Positions 1-8,666 of a DNA stretch of 35,585 nucleotides are shown here, piece after piece. The notes below the pieces were generated by a model that searched no databases, was not told the DNA's origin, and worked only from the letters and a program-made list of their open reading frames with translations. The stretch's first letter is position 1. Every line of letters starts with the position of its first letter. The position numbers and the translations under genes were made by a program. Source of the stretch: Oscillatoriales cyanobacterium RM2_1_1 (GTDB lineage Bacteria > Cyanobacteriota > Cyanobacteriia > Cyanobacteriales > Microcoleaceae); assembly GCA_012033335.1 (NCBI GenBank), contig JAAURB010000057.1, positions 1 through 35,585 of the forward strand, in the 5' to 3' direction.

Positions 1-1638
1 CTCTACTGGCCCGAAACCAATATCTTAGTCACCCGTTTCCTCACCCCAGACGGGGTAGGGGGAGATCGTAGACTTTATGCCGGTAGGGTTAGGCTCAGAA
101 GAGATTGGTTATCATTCTTTGATTCGAGAAGTCCGGGTGGTGCGGGGGAGATGGAGTTTTGTCTAGAATGTTTTCCAGCCTTCAACTATGCTCGGGATGC
201 CTATGAGATGAACCTGACTCCCAAGGGGGTTTGTTTTTATTCGGGCCAGTCCAGTTTGGGGTTGGCAACCGATATTCCCTTGAACCAGGCAGAGCGAGGC
301 GTAACGGCTCAGTTCAGCCTCAAGGCCGGAGAGATGGCGGTATTTGTCCTCCAGGGCATTGAGTCAGGGGCAGGCTGTGGTCTACCCATTGCCCCCTCTC
401 AGGCCACAAATCTGTTTAAACATACAGTCAAGTATTGGCGCAACTGGCTGTCTCAATCCATCTACAAAGGGCGCTGGCGGGAAATTGTGGAGCGGTCTGC
501 CCTGCTGCTGAAGCTACTCACCTTTGAACCAACCGGGGCAATTATTGCTGCCCCTACCTGCAGTCTGCCGGAGGGAATTGGAGGGAAACGCAATTGGGAC
601 TATCGCTATACCTGGATTCGAGATGCAGCCTTCACCTTGTATGCCTTTATCCGGATTGGGTTCACCCAGGAAGCGGCCCAATTTATGCACTGGCTGGAAG
701 AGCGCTGTCAAGAGATCAATCCTGATGGGTCTCTCCAGATTGTCTATGGTATTGATGGTCGCCATGATTTGACAGAAATCAACCTGGATCACCTAGAAGG
801 CTACCGGGAATCCCGTCCGGTTCGGATAGGCAATCAAGCTTATCAGCAGCTTCAACTGGATATTTATGGCGAGTTGATGGATTCAGTCTATTTGTTCAAC
901 AAGTATGGTGCGCCAATCTCCTATGAACTTTGGACAGAACTGCGGCGATTGGTTGATTGGGTTTGTGAAAACTGGCAGCTTCAAGATCACGGAATTTGGG
1001 AGGTTAGAGCAGAAAATCAGGCCTTTGTCTATTCCCGGTTGATGTGTTGGGTGGCCCTGGATCGGGGGATCCGATTGGCGGACAAACGCTCATTCCCCGC
1101 TGATCGACAACGATGGCTGGCGGTGCGCGATCGCATCTATGAAGAGATTATGGTCAAGGGCTGGAGCGAAGACCGACAGGCATTTGTACAAAGTTATGGC
1201 AGTGATGCTTTAGACGCTTCTAATCTAATGATGCCCCTGGTATTTTTTCTCTCTCCCACCGATCCTCGGATGCTAAAGACCATTGATGCGATCAATCAAT
1301 CTCCAGATGCCGGTGGTTTGGTTTCTGATAGTCTGGTCTATCGCTATGATGTGGATCGAACCCAGGATGGCATTGATGGAGAAGAAGGCACCTTCAATAT
1401 TTGTACCTTTTGGCTGGTCGAAGCTTTGACCCGGGCGGGGCGGTTTGATGAACAACGCTTAGAAGAGGCCCGATTAATGTTTGAAGGAATGCTGGGCTAT
1501 GCTAACCATGTTGGGCTTTATTCAGAAGAAACAGGCCCCAGTGGTGAATCCTTGGGAAATTTTCCCCAGGCGTTTACTCATCTGGCTTTGATTAGTGCGG
1601 CTTGGAACCTGAATGAAGCATTAGGGGGCGAAAGTTAA
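1..1638 (+). CDS. GH15-family glucan hydrolase (glucoamylase-like), 5' end outside window
   Basis: A bacterial GH15 glycoside hydrolase, expected to release glucose from alpha-glucans or trehalose-like substrates; the substrate cannot be told from sequence. The frame is open from base 1, so the gene starts to the left. The N-terminal beta-domain ends near base 430. The (alpha/alpha)6 catalytic domain follows, with the hallmark [11 protein letters not shown] (592-624), a GIWE motif whose Glu (1000-1002) is the expected general acid, and EEGTF with the second acidic site (1381-1386). Its end, [13 protein letters not shown], is typical of the family. Bases 61-148 look garbled in this frame, but the next frame there encodes family-like residues (VDFMP, then IREVRVVRG). 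This implies one extra G at 58-62 and one missing G at 144-148, which cancel out. An internal ATG at 151 exists but would drop conserved N-terminal sequence. The family call is secure. Confidence 0.9.
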   Translation, partial: LYWPETNILVTRFLTPDGVGGDRRLYAGRVRLRRDWLSFFDSRSPGGAGEMEFCLECFPAFNYARDAYEMNLTPKGVCFYSGQSSLGLATDIPLNQAERGVTAQFSLKAGEMAVFVLQGIESGAGCGLPIAPSQATNLFKHTVKYWRNWLSQSIYKGRWREIVERSALLLKLLTFEPTGAIIAAPTCSLPEGIGGKRNWDYRYTWIRDAAFTLYAFIRIGFTQEAAQFMHWLEERCQEINPDGSLQIVYGIDGRHDLTEINLDHLEGYRESRPVRIGNQAYQQLQLDIYGELMDSVYLFNKYGAPISYELWTELRRLVDWVCENWQLQDHGIWEVRAENQAFVYSRLMCWVALDRGIRLADKRSFPADRQRWLAVRDRIYEEIMVKGWSEDRQAFVQSYGSDALDASNLMMPLVFFLSPTDPRMLKTIDAINQSPDAGGLVSDSLVYRYDVDRTQDGIDGEEGTFNICTFWLVEALTRAGRFDEQRLEEARLMFEGMLGYANHVGLYSEETGPSGESLGNFPQAFTHLALISAAWNLNEALGGES

Positions 1639-1721
1639 ATTGGCGTGATGGAATTGAGCCAGGAAAAAGCAATGGAATAAATCTTCTCTATCTTACCCGA
1701 TTGTTTCTTTTTGAGAGCGGC

Positions 1722-1748
1722 CTGAAAGTCTTTCTAAAAGACTTTCAG
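1722..1748. terminator. Perfect 12-bp inverted repeat, possible terminator of the GH15 gene
   Basis: CTGAAAGTCTTT (1722-1733), a 3-base loop, then AAAGACTTTCAG (1737-1748), 84 bases after the GH15 stop. The stem is perfect but no T-run follows on either strand, so it is not a classic intrinsic terminator. It could be an mRNA 3'-end stabiliser or a protein-binding palindrome. Confidence 0.4.
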
Positions 1749-2179
1749 TAAAGAACAATAGCAAATTCCTAGGTAACACTAGATTTGGTTACTGTCAGGA
1801 CAGTTAGGCAGGGATATTGTTATAGGTTTGCTTCCCATGGTTATGGTTTTATTAATCGTTGATTACTGGGATTTTTCGTATTGTTGTTAGAAATTACGGG
1901 AGGTGACGGCGCACCGATCTCTCAAATCTGTACCTCACGTGATTAGGAATCGCTATATTTAGGGAGCTAAAGTTGATTAAAGCACCATTCTGCAGAAAAT
2001 AGGAATTTCAGGTGGAAGTTTCAAGTAGAAGTCTCAAAGTTTACAAATTCTTTACAAAAATAGCCCTGAATTTCAAATTAGTCCCTTGATTTGTGTAGAG
2101 TTTAAAAATACTATATATCTGGGTTTCATCCTTTAGCAGATGAAGCGGGACACATAAAGATTAGTTTATAGCTCAGAAG

Positions 2180-2281
2180 TAAGTCGGTGGTTGTAATTAA
2201 TTGTCAAATGGAAGGGGGTCTGGGGCAGTGCTCCCTTCACCCCCCCCATCAATCTTCTAATTAATTGCGTCAAGCTACTTA
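2180..2281. repeat. MITE-like element, copy 1, with flanking 10-bp direct repeats
   Basis: The element begins TAAGTCGGTGGTTGTAATTA and ends with CAAGCTACTTA. The two ends are imperfect inverted repeats: about 17 of 24 positions pair, including the shared TAAGT and AATTAATT blocks. The middle is a G-rich then C-rich hairpin. TAGCTCAGAA lies on both sides (2169-2178 and 2282-2291), which looks like a target-site duplication. It is about 16 bp shorter in the middle than copy 2 at 13399. There is no coding capacity, so movement would need a transposase from elsewhere. Confidence 0.75.
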
Positions 2282-2307
2282 TAGCTCAGAAATTCAAATT
2301 TATTCCT

Positions 2308-2313
2308 GGGGGA
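2308..2313 (+). promoter_or_regulatory. Ribosome binding site fixing the PEP-CTERM start
   Basis: GGGGGA lies 7 bases before ATG 2321. It favours this ATG over the in-frame TTG at 2315, which would sit only one base after the site. Confidence 0.5.
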
Positions 2314-2320
2314 TTTGATC

Positions 2321-3052
2321 ATGTTTAAGTATGTTCAAAAGTGTTATGCTCAGAACCGTTATGTTCAGAAGACTGTTGCACCTTTATGTGCAGGTTTGAT
2401 CAGTGGATTATTGGCTGTCAGTTTTTCTAGCTCAAGTCAGGCTGCAACCTTTCGATTTACGGTTGAAGGGCTTGAAGGTAGTGGCATTATTACTGTTGAT
2501 GATGCCGCTTTAACCGGAATTGGAACAGAAGCGATTGATATTGAAGATCTGGCTGGTAATCCCTTTGTCTGGTCTTTTGTGATTGGTCAGGGGTCTGATG
2601 TAACAGTGATTCAAGACCTAGAGACCGATGACATAGTTGATATAATCGAAACTCCCTTTCCCGTGACCTTGGAAAGTTCTAGATCAACAGCAGCGGGTGG
2701 AGTATTTATTTTCCAAGATGGCGAATTAGTAGATATTGATGATTATGATTGGCTATTTGCAGAAGGAGACCTGAATGGCAAAGGGGGAGAAGAAAGCGAA
2801 CTGGTAGTTGACAATGGATTTGTTTCGGTTTTTTCTGCAGGGGAAAGTGGTGCTGATTTCGATTTCGATGAATTTGGGGGAGTATTTATCACATCTTTTA
2901 GTGAATGGAACATTACCCGACGGAATCTCCCCTACCAACTGACGACAATTGTGCCTTTTCAAGGTCAAAATCAATCTGTTCCGGAACCCAGCTTAATGGC
3001 TGGACTGGTTCCTTTGGGAATTGGGTTGCTGCTTCGAAGAACAAAAGCTTAA
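2321..3052 (+). CDS. PEP-CTERM sorting domain protein (exported, function unknown)
   Basis: A 243-residue exported protein. The N-terminus has a basic stretch, a hydrophobic segment (about residues 20-36) and a likely signal peptidase site after SSSSQA. The mature part is acidic, rich in Asp/Glu and beta-prone, with no domain I recognise. The last 24 residues are a PEP-CTERM signal: the VPEP motif, a hydrophobic segment and a terminal RRTKA. Such signals are recognised by exosortase/archaeosortase-type enzymes at the cell surface; that gene is not in this window. Residues 3-17 are three 5-residue repeats (KYVQK, CYAQN, RYVQK), from a 15-bp tandem triplication placed before the hydrophobic core of the signal. 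ATG 2321 is preferred because of its ribosome binding site. Confidence 0.85.
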   Translation: MFKYVQKCYAQNRYVQKTVAPLCAGLISGLLAVSFSSSSQAATFRFTVEGLEGSGIITVDDAALTGIGTEAIDIEDLAGNPFVWSFVIGQGSDVTVIQDLETDDIVDIIETPFPVTLESSRSTAAGGVFIFQDGELVDIDDYDWLFAEGDLNGKGGEESELVVDNGFVSVFSAGESGADFDFDEFGGVFITSFSEWNITRRNLPYQLTTIVPFQGQNQSVPEPSLMAGLVPLGIGLLLRRTKA

Positions 3053-3053
3053 A

Positions 3054-3089
3054 CCTCAGGTGAAACAGTTAGGTTGCTGAGGAGTTTTT
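3054..3089 (+). terminator. Weak putative terminator of the PEP-CTERM gene
   Basis: CCTCAG (3054-3059) pairs with CTGAGG (3077-3082), then AG and five T (3085-3089). It starts one base after the stop codon. The 6-bp stem and 17-base loop make this a weak call. Confidence 0.35.
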
Positions 3090-3190
3090 GGGACGATACT
3101 ATCGCAGAAAACCACGTTACGGTGCTGGTTACGCCCCCCGAGATTGAAAAGCGCTATGTAACCGTCCTCAATCCTGACAAAAGCGAGAGC

Positions 3191-3245
3191 AGGGTCTGGG
3201 GACATTGCCCCAAACCCTGTTACAGCAATCACAAGTGATTGCTGT
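3191..3245. repeat. Two adjacent inverted repeats between convergent genes
   Basis: The first pairs AGGGTCTGGGG (3191-3201) with CCCCAAACCCT (3208-3218), with one mismatch and a 6-base loop. Three bases later, ACAGCAATCAC (3222-3232) and GTGATTGCTGT (3235-3245) form a perfect 24-bp palindrome with AA at its centre. They lie between the PEP-CTERM gene (+) and dnaK (-). Their role is unknown: transcription barrier, protein site, or the remains of a repeat element. Confidence 0.5.
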
Positions 3246-3253
3246 ATCAACAT

Positions 3254-3286
3254 AAAAAAGTTTGCCGGTCAATGCCAGCAAACTTT
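3254..3286 (-). terminator. Rho-independent terminator of dnaK
   Basis: On the minus strand AAAGTTTGC and GCAAACTTT form a 9-bp stem (3278-3286 with 3257-3265). Two further G-C pairs lie inside a mismatch, and a T-run (3259-3254) follows. It starts about 45 bases after the dnaK stop, in the right place and orientation. Confidence 0.75.
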
Positions 3287-3331
3287 AAAACTCACTAGAC
3301 TCTAAAACTGACTTGAAGTTCAGGTCGTCAA

Positions 3332-5248
3332 CTATTGGGCTTCGGTGAAGTCCGCATCGATCACATCTTCAGGTTCACCACCCCCTGGATTGGAGCCAGC
3401 ATCATCATTTCCAGGCCCATCCGTTGGGGCTGTAGCGCTCGCTTGCTGATAGATATTGCTGCTCATAGTGTACAGGGTTTGCTGAAGTTCCTCAGTGAGA
3501 GACTTGATCCGATCATCCTCCTCTTTACTGATGGCTTCGCGCAACTGCTTCACCAGATCTTCAATCTTGGTCTTGTCAGCAGCCGGAACCTTGTCCCCTA
3601 GCTCAGTGATTTGCTTCTCAGCCTGGTAAGCCAGGGAATCAGCTTGATTCTTGCGGTCGATTTTTTCGCGGCGTTCTTTGTCGGTGGAAGCATTTTGTTC
3701 GGCTTCCCGTACCATCCGCTCGACTTCAGAATCCGGTAGGGTAGAAGCCCCTGTGATACTGATAGACTGCTCTTTGCCTGTGCCTTTATCCTTGGCCGTG
3801 ACATTGAGAATGCCATTGGCATCAATGTCAAACGTGACTTCAATCTGAGGAATGCCTCGGGGAGCAGGAGGAATCCCATCCAGCCGGAAGGTTCCCAGGC
3901 TCTTGTTATCGTTCGACATTTCCCGTTCTCCCTGGAGAACATGGATCTCAACATTGGTTTGACCGTCTACCGCTGTGGAGAAGACCTCAGACTTTTTAGT
4001 AGGAATCGTGGTGTTGCGAGTAATGATTTTGGTCATGACTCCCCCCAGGGTCTCTACCCCCAGGGATAGAGAGGTCACATCCAACAACAGAATTCCCCCG
4101 GCCCCTGGATCTCCCGCTAGAACTCCTGCTTGAATAGCCGCCCCCATGGCAACCACTTCATCAGGGTTAACGGTCTGGTTTGGGTCTTTGCCGAGAACCC
4201 GCTTCACCAATTCCTGAATGGCTGGGATGCGGGTAGAGCCTCCCACCAAAACCACTTCATCAATGGCTGATTTATCCAGCTTGGCATCCTTTAACGCCGT
4301 TTCTACAGGAACTCGACAGCGATCAATCAGATCACTACAGAGTTCTTCAAACTTGGCCCGGGTTAGAGTCGTATCCAGGTGCTTGGGCCCATCTTGAGTT
4401 GCCGTGATGAAGGGCAGGTTGATCTCGGTTTGGGTCAGACTGGAGAGTTCTTTTTTAGCCTTTTCTGCTGCTTCTGTAAGCCGCTGGAGGGCTTGTTTAT
4501 CTCCTCTGAGGTCGATTCCTTCAGCTTTCTTGAATTCAGCCGCCAGGTAGTCAACGATCTTTTTGTCAAAGTCATCTCCCCCCAGGTGAGTGTCCCCTGA
4601 AGTAGACAATACCTCAAACACCCCATCTCCAACTTCGAGCACGGAAACGTCAAAGGTTCCGCCTCCCAAATCAAATACCAGAATGGTTTCATTGGCTTTC
4701 TTGTCCAGACCATAGGCCAGGGAAGCCGCAGTCGGTTCGTTGATGATCCGTTTGACTTCTAATCCAGCAATCCGGCCTGCATCTTTGGTGGCCTGACGTT
4801 GGGAGTCATTGAAGTAAGCCGGAACAGTAATTACCGCTTCAGTGATGGTCTCACCCAGATATTTGCTGGCATCCTCAACCAATTGGCGAAGCACCTGGGC
4901 AGAAATTTCTTCCGGGGCAAACTGTTTTTCCCGGGCCGGACAATCCAGCTTCACATTGCTGTTGCCATCTTGCAAAACCTTGTAGGAGACTTCCTTGAGC
5001 TCGTTATCTACCTCGCTATATTTACGGCCCATGAACCGCTTAACTGAGTAGAAGGTGTTCTCTGGGTTCATTACGGCTTGGCGCTTGGCGATCTGCCCCA
5101 CCAGTTGGTCTCCATTTTTTGCATAGGCCACAACAGAGGGGGTAGTTCTCAATCCGTCTGCACTGGCAATTACGGTTGGCTTTCCTCCTTCCATCACGGC
5201 GACGCAAGAGTTTGTAGTACCTAAGTCAATTCCAACAATTTTTCCCAT
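3332..5248 (-). CDS. dnaK: Molecular chaperone DnaK (Hsp70)
   Basis: An ATP-driven Hsp70 chaperone, 638 residues and full length. The ATPase domain starts [15 protein letters not shown] and contains the phosphate-2 motif [13 protein letters not shown] and the adenosine motif [12 protein letters not shown]. After the linker [11 protein letters not shown] come the substrate-binding beta-domain (from about residue 390) and a helical lid. A Gly-rich spacer and the acidic end [10 protein letters not shown] close it, the tail type that contacts co-chaperones. Cyanobacteria usually carry several dnaK genes; length and tail fit the main housekeeping copy (dnaK2 type), but that is inference. No dnaJ or grpE is adjacent. 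I found no CIRCE-like inverted repeat upstream. AGGAG lies 12 bases before the ATG, rather far for a strong ribosome site. Confidence 0.97.
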   Translation of the reverse strand: MGKIVGIDLGTTNSCVAVMEGGKPTVIASADGLRTTPSVVAYAKNGDQLVGQIAKRQAVMNPENTFYSVKRFMGRKYSEVDNELKEVSYKVLQDGNSNVKLDCPAREKQFAPEEISAQVLRQLVEDASKYLGETITEAVITVPAYFNDSQRQATKDAGRIAGLEVKRIINEPTAASLAYGLDKKANETILVFDLGGGTFDVSVLEVGDGVFEVLSTSGDTHLGGDDFDKKIVDYLAAEFKKAEGIDLRGDKQALQRLTEAAEKAKKELSSLTQTEINLPFITATQDGPKHLDTTLTRAKFEELCSDLIDRCRVPVETALKDAKLDKSAIDEVVLVGGSTRIPAIQELVKRVLGKDPNQTVNPDEVVAMGAAIQAGVLAGDPGAGGILLLDVTSLSLGVETLGGVMTKIITRNTTIPTKKSEVFSTAVDGQTNVEIHVLQGEREMSNDNKSLGTFRLDGIPPAPRGIPQIEVTFDIDANGILNVTAKDKGTGKEQSISITGASTLPDSEVERMVREAEQNASTDKERREKIDRKNQADSLAYQAEKQITELGDKVPAADKTKIEDLVKQLREAISKEEDDRIKSLTEELQQTLYTMSSNIYQQASATAPTDGPGNDDAGSNPGGGEPEDVIDADFTEAQ

Positions 5249-5650
5249 AGGGATACTGTGCTCCTAATACAACATAAAGTTCAATACGGTTCCGCCCAAT
5301 TGGTTCGGGAAGCTGAGGACTGCAGGCCAAACCCGGTAATACATCTGGGTAGAGAGTCCAATTTTGAATACAGTCTTTAAGATAAAGTTCCCTGTTTATA
5401 TACTGGGGGCGGTTAGTTCACTTGTTGAAGGCGAGTTTACCGAACCTTCAAGGGCGGTCAGAGGCTAACCTGATGGGCTGAACTCAAATTCGTGACGAAC
5501 TCATCCCTGAGTTCAACATTGAATCGTTCATTTATTCCCATTCAATTCACAATTACTACTGTACCGGGGGCGATCGCCCTCAACATTGGGGCAAACCGTA
5601 ACCCTCAGGGGGGATTTGCCACCCGGGTGCAGATAAGCAAGCTTTCGCGG
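5249..5650. other. 402-bp spacer upstream of dnaK and downstream of topA
   Basis: No supported gene. It should hold the dnaK promoter and 5' leader. An inverted repeat TGAACTCA (5479-5486) / TGAGTTCA (5508-5515) and a HIP1 site near 5571 are the only structures I noticed. A plus-strand reading frame from 5492 has no recognisable product and overlaps the topA 3' end. Confidence 0.4.
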
Positions 5651-8491
5651 TTAGGATTGGCTGGCTTTGGAGCTGCGGGTTGTGGTTTTGGTGGAGGTCG
5701 CTTTTTTGGCGGTAGTCGTTTTTGAGGTATTTGTGCTCTTGGCCGCAGTGGTTTTTTTGGTGGCTGTTTTTGTGGTTTTGCCAGCGGTACTGCTCTTGCG
5801 ATCGCCCGTTTTTGAGCTAGTTTTTGAACCTGTTTTTGCCCCTGTTTTCGAGCTGGATCTCGAACCCGTTTTCGAGCCAGATCTGGAAGTAGACGTTGAG
5901 CCAGCCTTCGCCTTGAGCAGATCGAGGGCCATCTCCAGGGTGAGTTCTTCTACGGGTTGATCCTTGGAGACGGAAGCATTCACCTTGCCATGTTTGACGT
6001 ACAAACCATAGGGGCCTTCATATAAATTCACCGGTTCCCCATCCCCAGGATGCTTGCCTAGCTCCTTGAGGGGAGTTGCCGTGCCTCGGCCCCGGCCCCG
6101 TTTGGGTTGAGCCAGCAGTTCCAGGGCCCGTTCCAGGGTGATCGAAACCACTTCATCGGGGGCTTTAATGGAGCGGTAGTCTTTTTTATCTTTGCCCTGC
6201 TCGTCTTTACCCTGCTCATGAACCACATAGGGGCCAAACCGTCCCAGGGAGGCTTTGATCTTGCCACCGGTTTCGGGATGCATTCCCAGGAGTCGTGGTA
6301 GGGATAACAGCCCAACCGCCATCTCCAGGGTAACAGTGTCCTTGGTCACGCCCTTGGGCAAGGACATCCGTTTAGGTTTTTTATTCTCCTCTGATTCTTC
6401 CCCGAGCTGGACATAGTGACCGTAGGGGCCAAGTAAAATATAAATGGGTTCCCCCGTTTCCAGATGCAGGCCAACCTTTTCCGGGCCTTCGGTTTTTTGA
6501 CTGATTAATTCTTCAATGAGTTCAGGGGTCAAGTCTGCGGGGGTCAGATCAACAGGAATGGAAGCCGTAATAATCTTCTCTTCTTCGGTTTGGGCCCTGG
6601 CATTTTCGGCTTCAATGTAGGGGCCAAACTTACCAATACAAACCCGATAAGTCAGCCCTTCAATCTCTCCCCCCAAATTTTTCAGCTCAACGGTGCGGGC
6701 ATCTTTGATATCAATTTTGCTTTCCTGCTCCTGCACCTGATGCTCTAGGCCCAGTTCTCCCAGATAGAACTGCCGTAGATACGGGAGCCAGGGGGCTGAT
6801 CCGTCGGCAATGTCATCAAGTGTGCCTTCCATCCGGGCAGTGAAACTCAAATCTACCAGGTCAGGAAAATACTTCTCCAATAAGCTGGTAACGGCAAATG
6901 CTGTAAAGGTTGGAATCAGAGCATTGCCCTTGAGCTGGGCATAACCCCGGTCGATAATGGTGCTGATAATCGTGGCGTAGGTGCTGGGCCTGCCAATCCC
7001 TTCACTTTCCAAGGTTTTGACCAGGGAGGCTTCGGTAAAGCGGGCGGGGGGCTGGGTTTCATGACTGATAGCCCCCAGATCAATACAGTCAGGATGATCC
7101 CCTACCTTTAACTGGGGTAAAAGCACTTCTTGATCTTCAAGGGCTGCATCGGGATCATCCGATCCTTCCACATAGGCCCGCAGGAACCCAGGAAAATCAA
7201 TCCGTTTACCCGAGGCCCGGAACCCGGCCTCTTCCACCTGCAACTCCACCACAATATTGGTCTGGCGAGAGTCGGCCATCTGACAGGCTACTGTTCGTTT
7301 CCAGATCAGATCGTAAAGCTTCAGATCATTGCCCCCCAGATCGGTTTCCTGGGGAGTACGAAAGCTGCTGCCCGCCGGACGAATGGCTTCATGGGCTTCC
7401 TGGGCTCCTTTGGTTTTTGTGGTGTATTTTCGGGGTTGGGGACTGAGGTAGTTTTTCCCATATTTTTGCTCTACACAGGTTCGCGCCGCCGTGATCGCCT
7501 GATCGGACAAATTCATCGAGTCCGTTCGCATGTAGGTGATATAACCCCGTTCGTATAACCCTTGAGCCACTTGCATGGTTTGACGGGCGCTCAGACGGAG
7601 TTTGCGGTTTGATTCCTGCTGTAGGGTTGAGGTGGTGAAGGGGGGAGCGGGCTTCCGAACTACGGGTCGTTCCTCCAGGTTGGAGACTGTCCAGGGCTTG
7701 TCTGTGATGCGATCTCGCAGGGCCACCGCCTGGGCCTCATCCAGTAATAGAACGTTACGACCGGCGGCAATCTGACCCGTGGTTTCATCAAAGTCGCTTC
7801 CACTAGCCACTTTAACCCCTGCCACCGTGGTCAGCTTGGCTTCAAATTGGGTTTTGTCCTTCTCCAATAAAGCTTTTAAGTCCCAGTAATCCCCCCGACG
7901 GAAGGCTCGGCGTTCCCGTTCCCGCAGAACTAATAACCGCACCGCCACCGATTGAACCCGACCTGCCGACAATCCCCGGGCCACCTTCTTCCATAGCAGG
8001 GGAGACAGGGTATAGCCATAGAGTCGATCCAGAATCCGTCGGGTTTCCTGGGCATGAACCACTTGCTCGTCAATCTCCCGGCAGTGATTCAAGGCATCCT
8101 GAATCGCTTCCTGGGTAATCTCATGGAAGACCATTCGGCGGGTGGGAATTTTCGGTTGTAGCAGTTGCACCAGATGCCAGCTAATGCTTTCCCCTTCCCG
8201 ATCTTCGTCAGTGGCCAGGACTAACTCATCGGCCTCTTTTAAAGCACTTTTGAGTTCTCGAACTATCTTTTGCTTAGACTTGGGGACAATATATAGGGGC
8301 TCAAAATCGGCATTGACGTTCACTCCCAGCTCTGCCCACTTCTCGCCTTTATACTGTTCAGGAATTTCCTTGGCAGATGGAGGCAGATCCCTCACATGGC
8401 CCATTGAGGCTTCAATCCGATAGCTTGAGGGCAAAAAATTACTGATTGTACGAGCTTTTGTAGGAGATTCGACAATGACCAGGGTTGACAT
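5651..8491 (-). CDS. topA: DNA topoisomerase I (type IA)
   Basis: Relaxes negatively supercoiled DNA through a transient 5'-phosphotyrosine link. ATG 8491 gives [15 protein letters not shown], the usual family start; the frame opens further to a TTG at 8503. The TOPRIM domain has the Glu of VESPTKA and the acidic DEDREGE. The catalytic Tyr is Tyr320 in [10 protein letters not shown] (ATG numbering), next to where E. coli has Tyr319. [14 protein letters not shown] is another family hallmark. Past about residue 600 the zinc fingers of E. coli TopA are replaced by several glycine-rich Toprim C-terminal repeats containing GPYG or GPYV, as in other cyanobacteria. The last ~85 residues are a Lys/Ser/Thr-rich, low-complexity basic tail, probably binding DNA. 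Length about 946 residues. It lies alone between dnaK and the aminopeptidase. Confidence 0.96.
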   Translation of the reverse strand: MSTLVIVESPTKARTISNFLPSSYRIEASMGHVRDLPPSAKEIPEQYKGEKWAELGVNVNADFEPLYIVPKSKQKIVRELKSALKEADELVLATDEDREGESISWHLVQLLQPKIPTRRMVFHEITQEAIQDALNHCREIDEQVVHAQETRRILDRLYGYTLSPLLWKKVARGLSAGRVQSVAVRLLVLRERERRAFRRGDYWDLKALLEKDKTQFEAKLTTVAGVKVASGSDFDETTGQIAAGRNVLLLDEAQAVALRDRITDKPWTVSNLEERPVVRKPAPPFTTSTLQQESNRKLRLSARQTMQVAQGLYERGYITYMRTDSMNLSDQAITAARTCVEQKYGKNYLSPQPRKYTTKTKGAQEAHEAIRPAGSSFRTPQETDLGGNDLKLYDLIWKRTVACQMADSRQTNIVVELQVEEAGFRASGKRIDFPGFLRAYVEGSDDPDAALEDQEVLLPQLKVGDHPDCIDLGAISHETQPPARFTEASLVKTLESEGIGRPSTYATIISTIIDRGYAQLKGNALIPTFTAFAVTSLLEKYFPDLVDLSFTARMEGTLDDIADGSAPWLPYLRQFYLGELGLEHQVQEQESKIDIKDARTVELKNLGGEIEGLTYRVCIGKFGPYIEAENARAQTEEEKIITASIPVDLTPADLTPELIEELISQKTEGPEKVGLHLETGEPIYILLGPYGHYVQLGEESEENKKPKRMSLPKGVTKDTVTLEMAVGLLSLPRLLGMHPETGGKIKASLGRFGPYVVHEQGKDEQGKDKKDYRSIKAPDEVVSITLERALELLAQPKRGRGRGTATPLKELGKHPGDGEPVNLYEGPYGLYVKHGKVNASVSKDQPVEELTLEMALDLLKAKAGSTSTSRSGSKTGSRSSSKTGAKTGSKTSSKTGDRKSSTAGKTTKTATKKTTAAKSTNTSKTTTAKKATSTKTTTRSSKASQS

Positions 8492-8666
8492 AGCCTCTAC
8501 CAATTTTGTGCTTTTACCGTCTGATGAAGCAACAAACGTAGGGGCTACGTCGATTGCTTCATTTCGAGCTAATTTTGAAATTTAACTACTTTCAAAACTA
8601 TCTTAATTTTTGATTTCTGCCAAAGTATTTGATTTGAACCTTCGATTTCTCAAGCGATCTTGTCCT

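Larger units (their letters stand above)
1639..2320. other. 682-bp intergenic region with a hairpin and a MITE-like repeat
   Basis: I see no coding sequence here. It holds a 12-bp perfect hairpin at 1722-1748 and a 102-bp MITE-like element at 2180-2281, each listed separately. The rest is AT-rich. A promoter for the downstream PEP-CTERM gene must lie here, but I could not place -35/-10 boxes with confidence. Confidence 0.5.

Noticed and set aside
1895-1965. GC-richer patch (GGTGACGGCGCACC, CCTCACGTGATTAGG) that looked like a transposon end
   Set aside because: I could not find a matching inverted partner or a second copy in this window.
3056-3253. 65-codon minus-strand frame between the PEP-CTERM gene and dnaK
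   Set aside because: It lies across two inverted repeats, overlaps the dnaK terminator edge and has no recognisable product or ribosome site.
5249-5480. CIRCE heat-shock operator upstream of dnaK
   Set aside because: No TTAGCACTC / GAGTGCTAA inverted repeat is present.
5492-5725. Plus-strand frame of 77 codons upstream of dnaK
   Set aside because: It ends inside the topA 3' region; its Gly/Phe-rich end is simply the reverse of the topA low-complexity tail.
5667-5960. Hydrophobic Val/Phe-rich plus-strand frame
   Set aside because: Antisense shadow of the Lys/Ser/Thr-rich topA tail, not a membrane protein.
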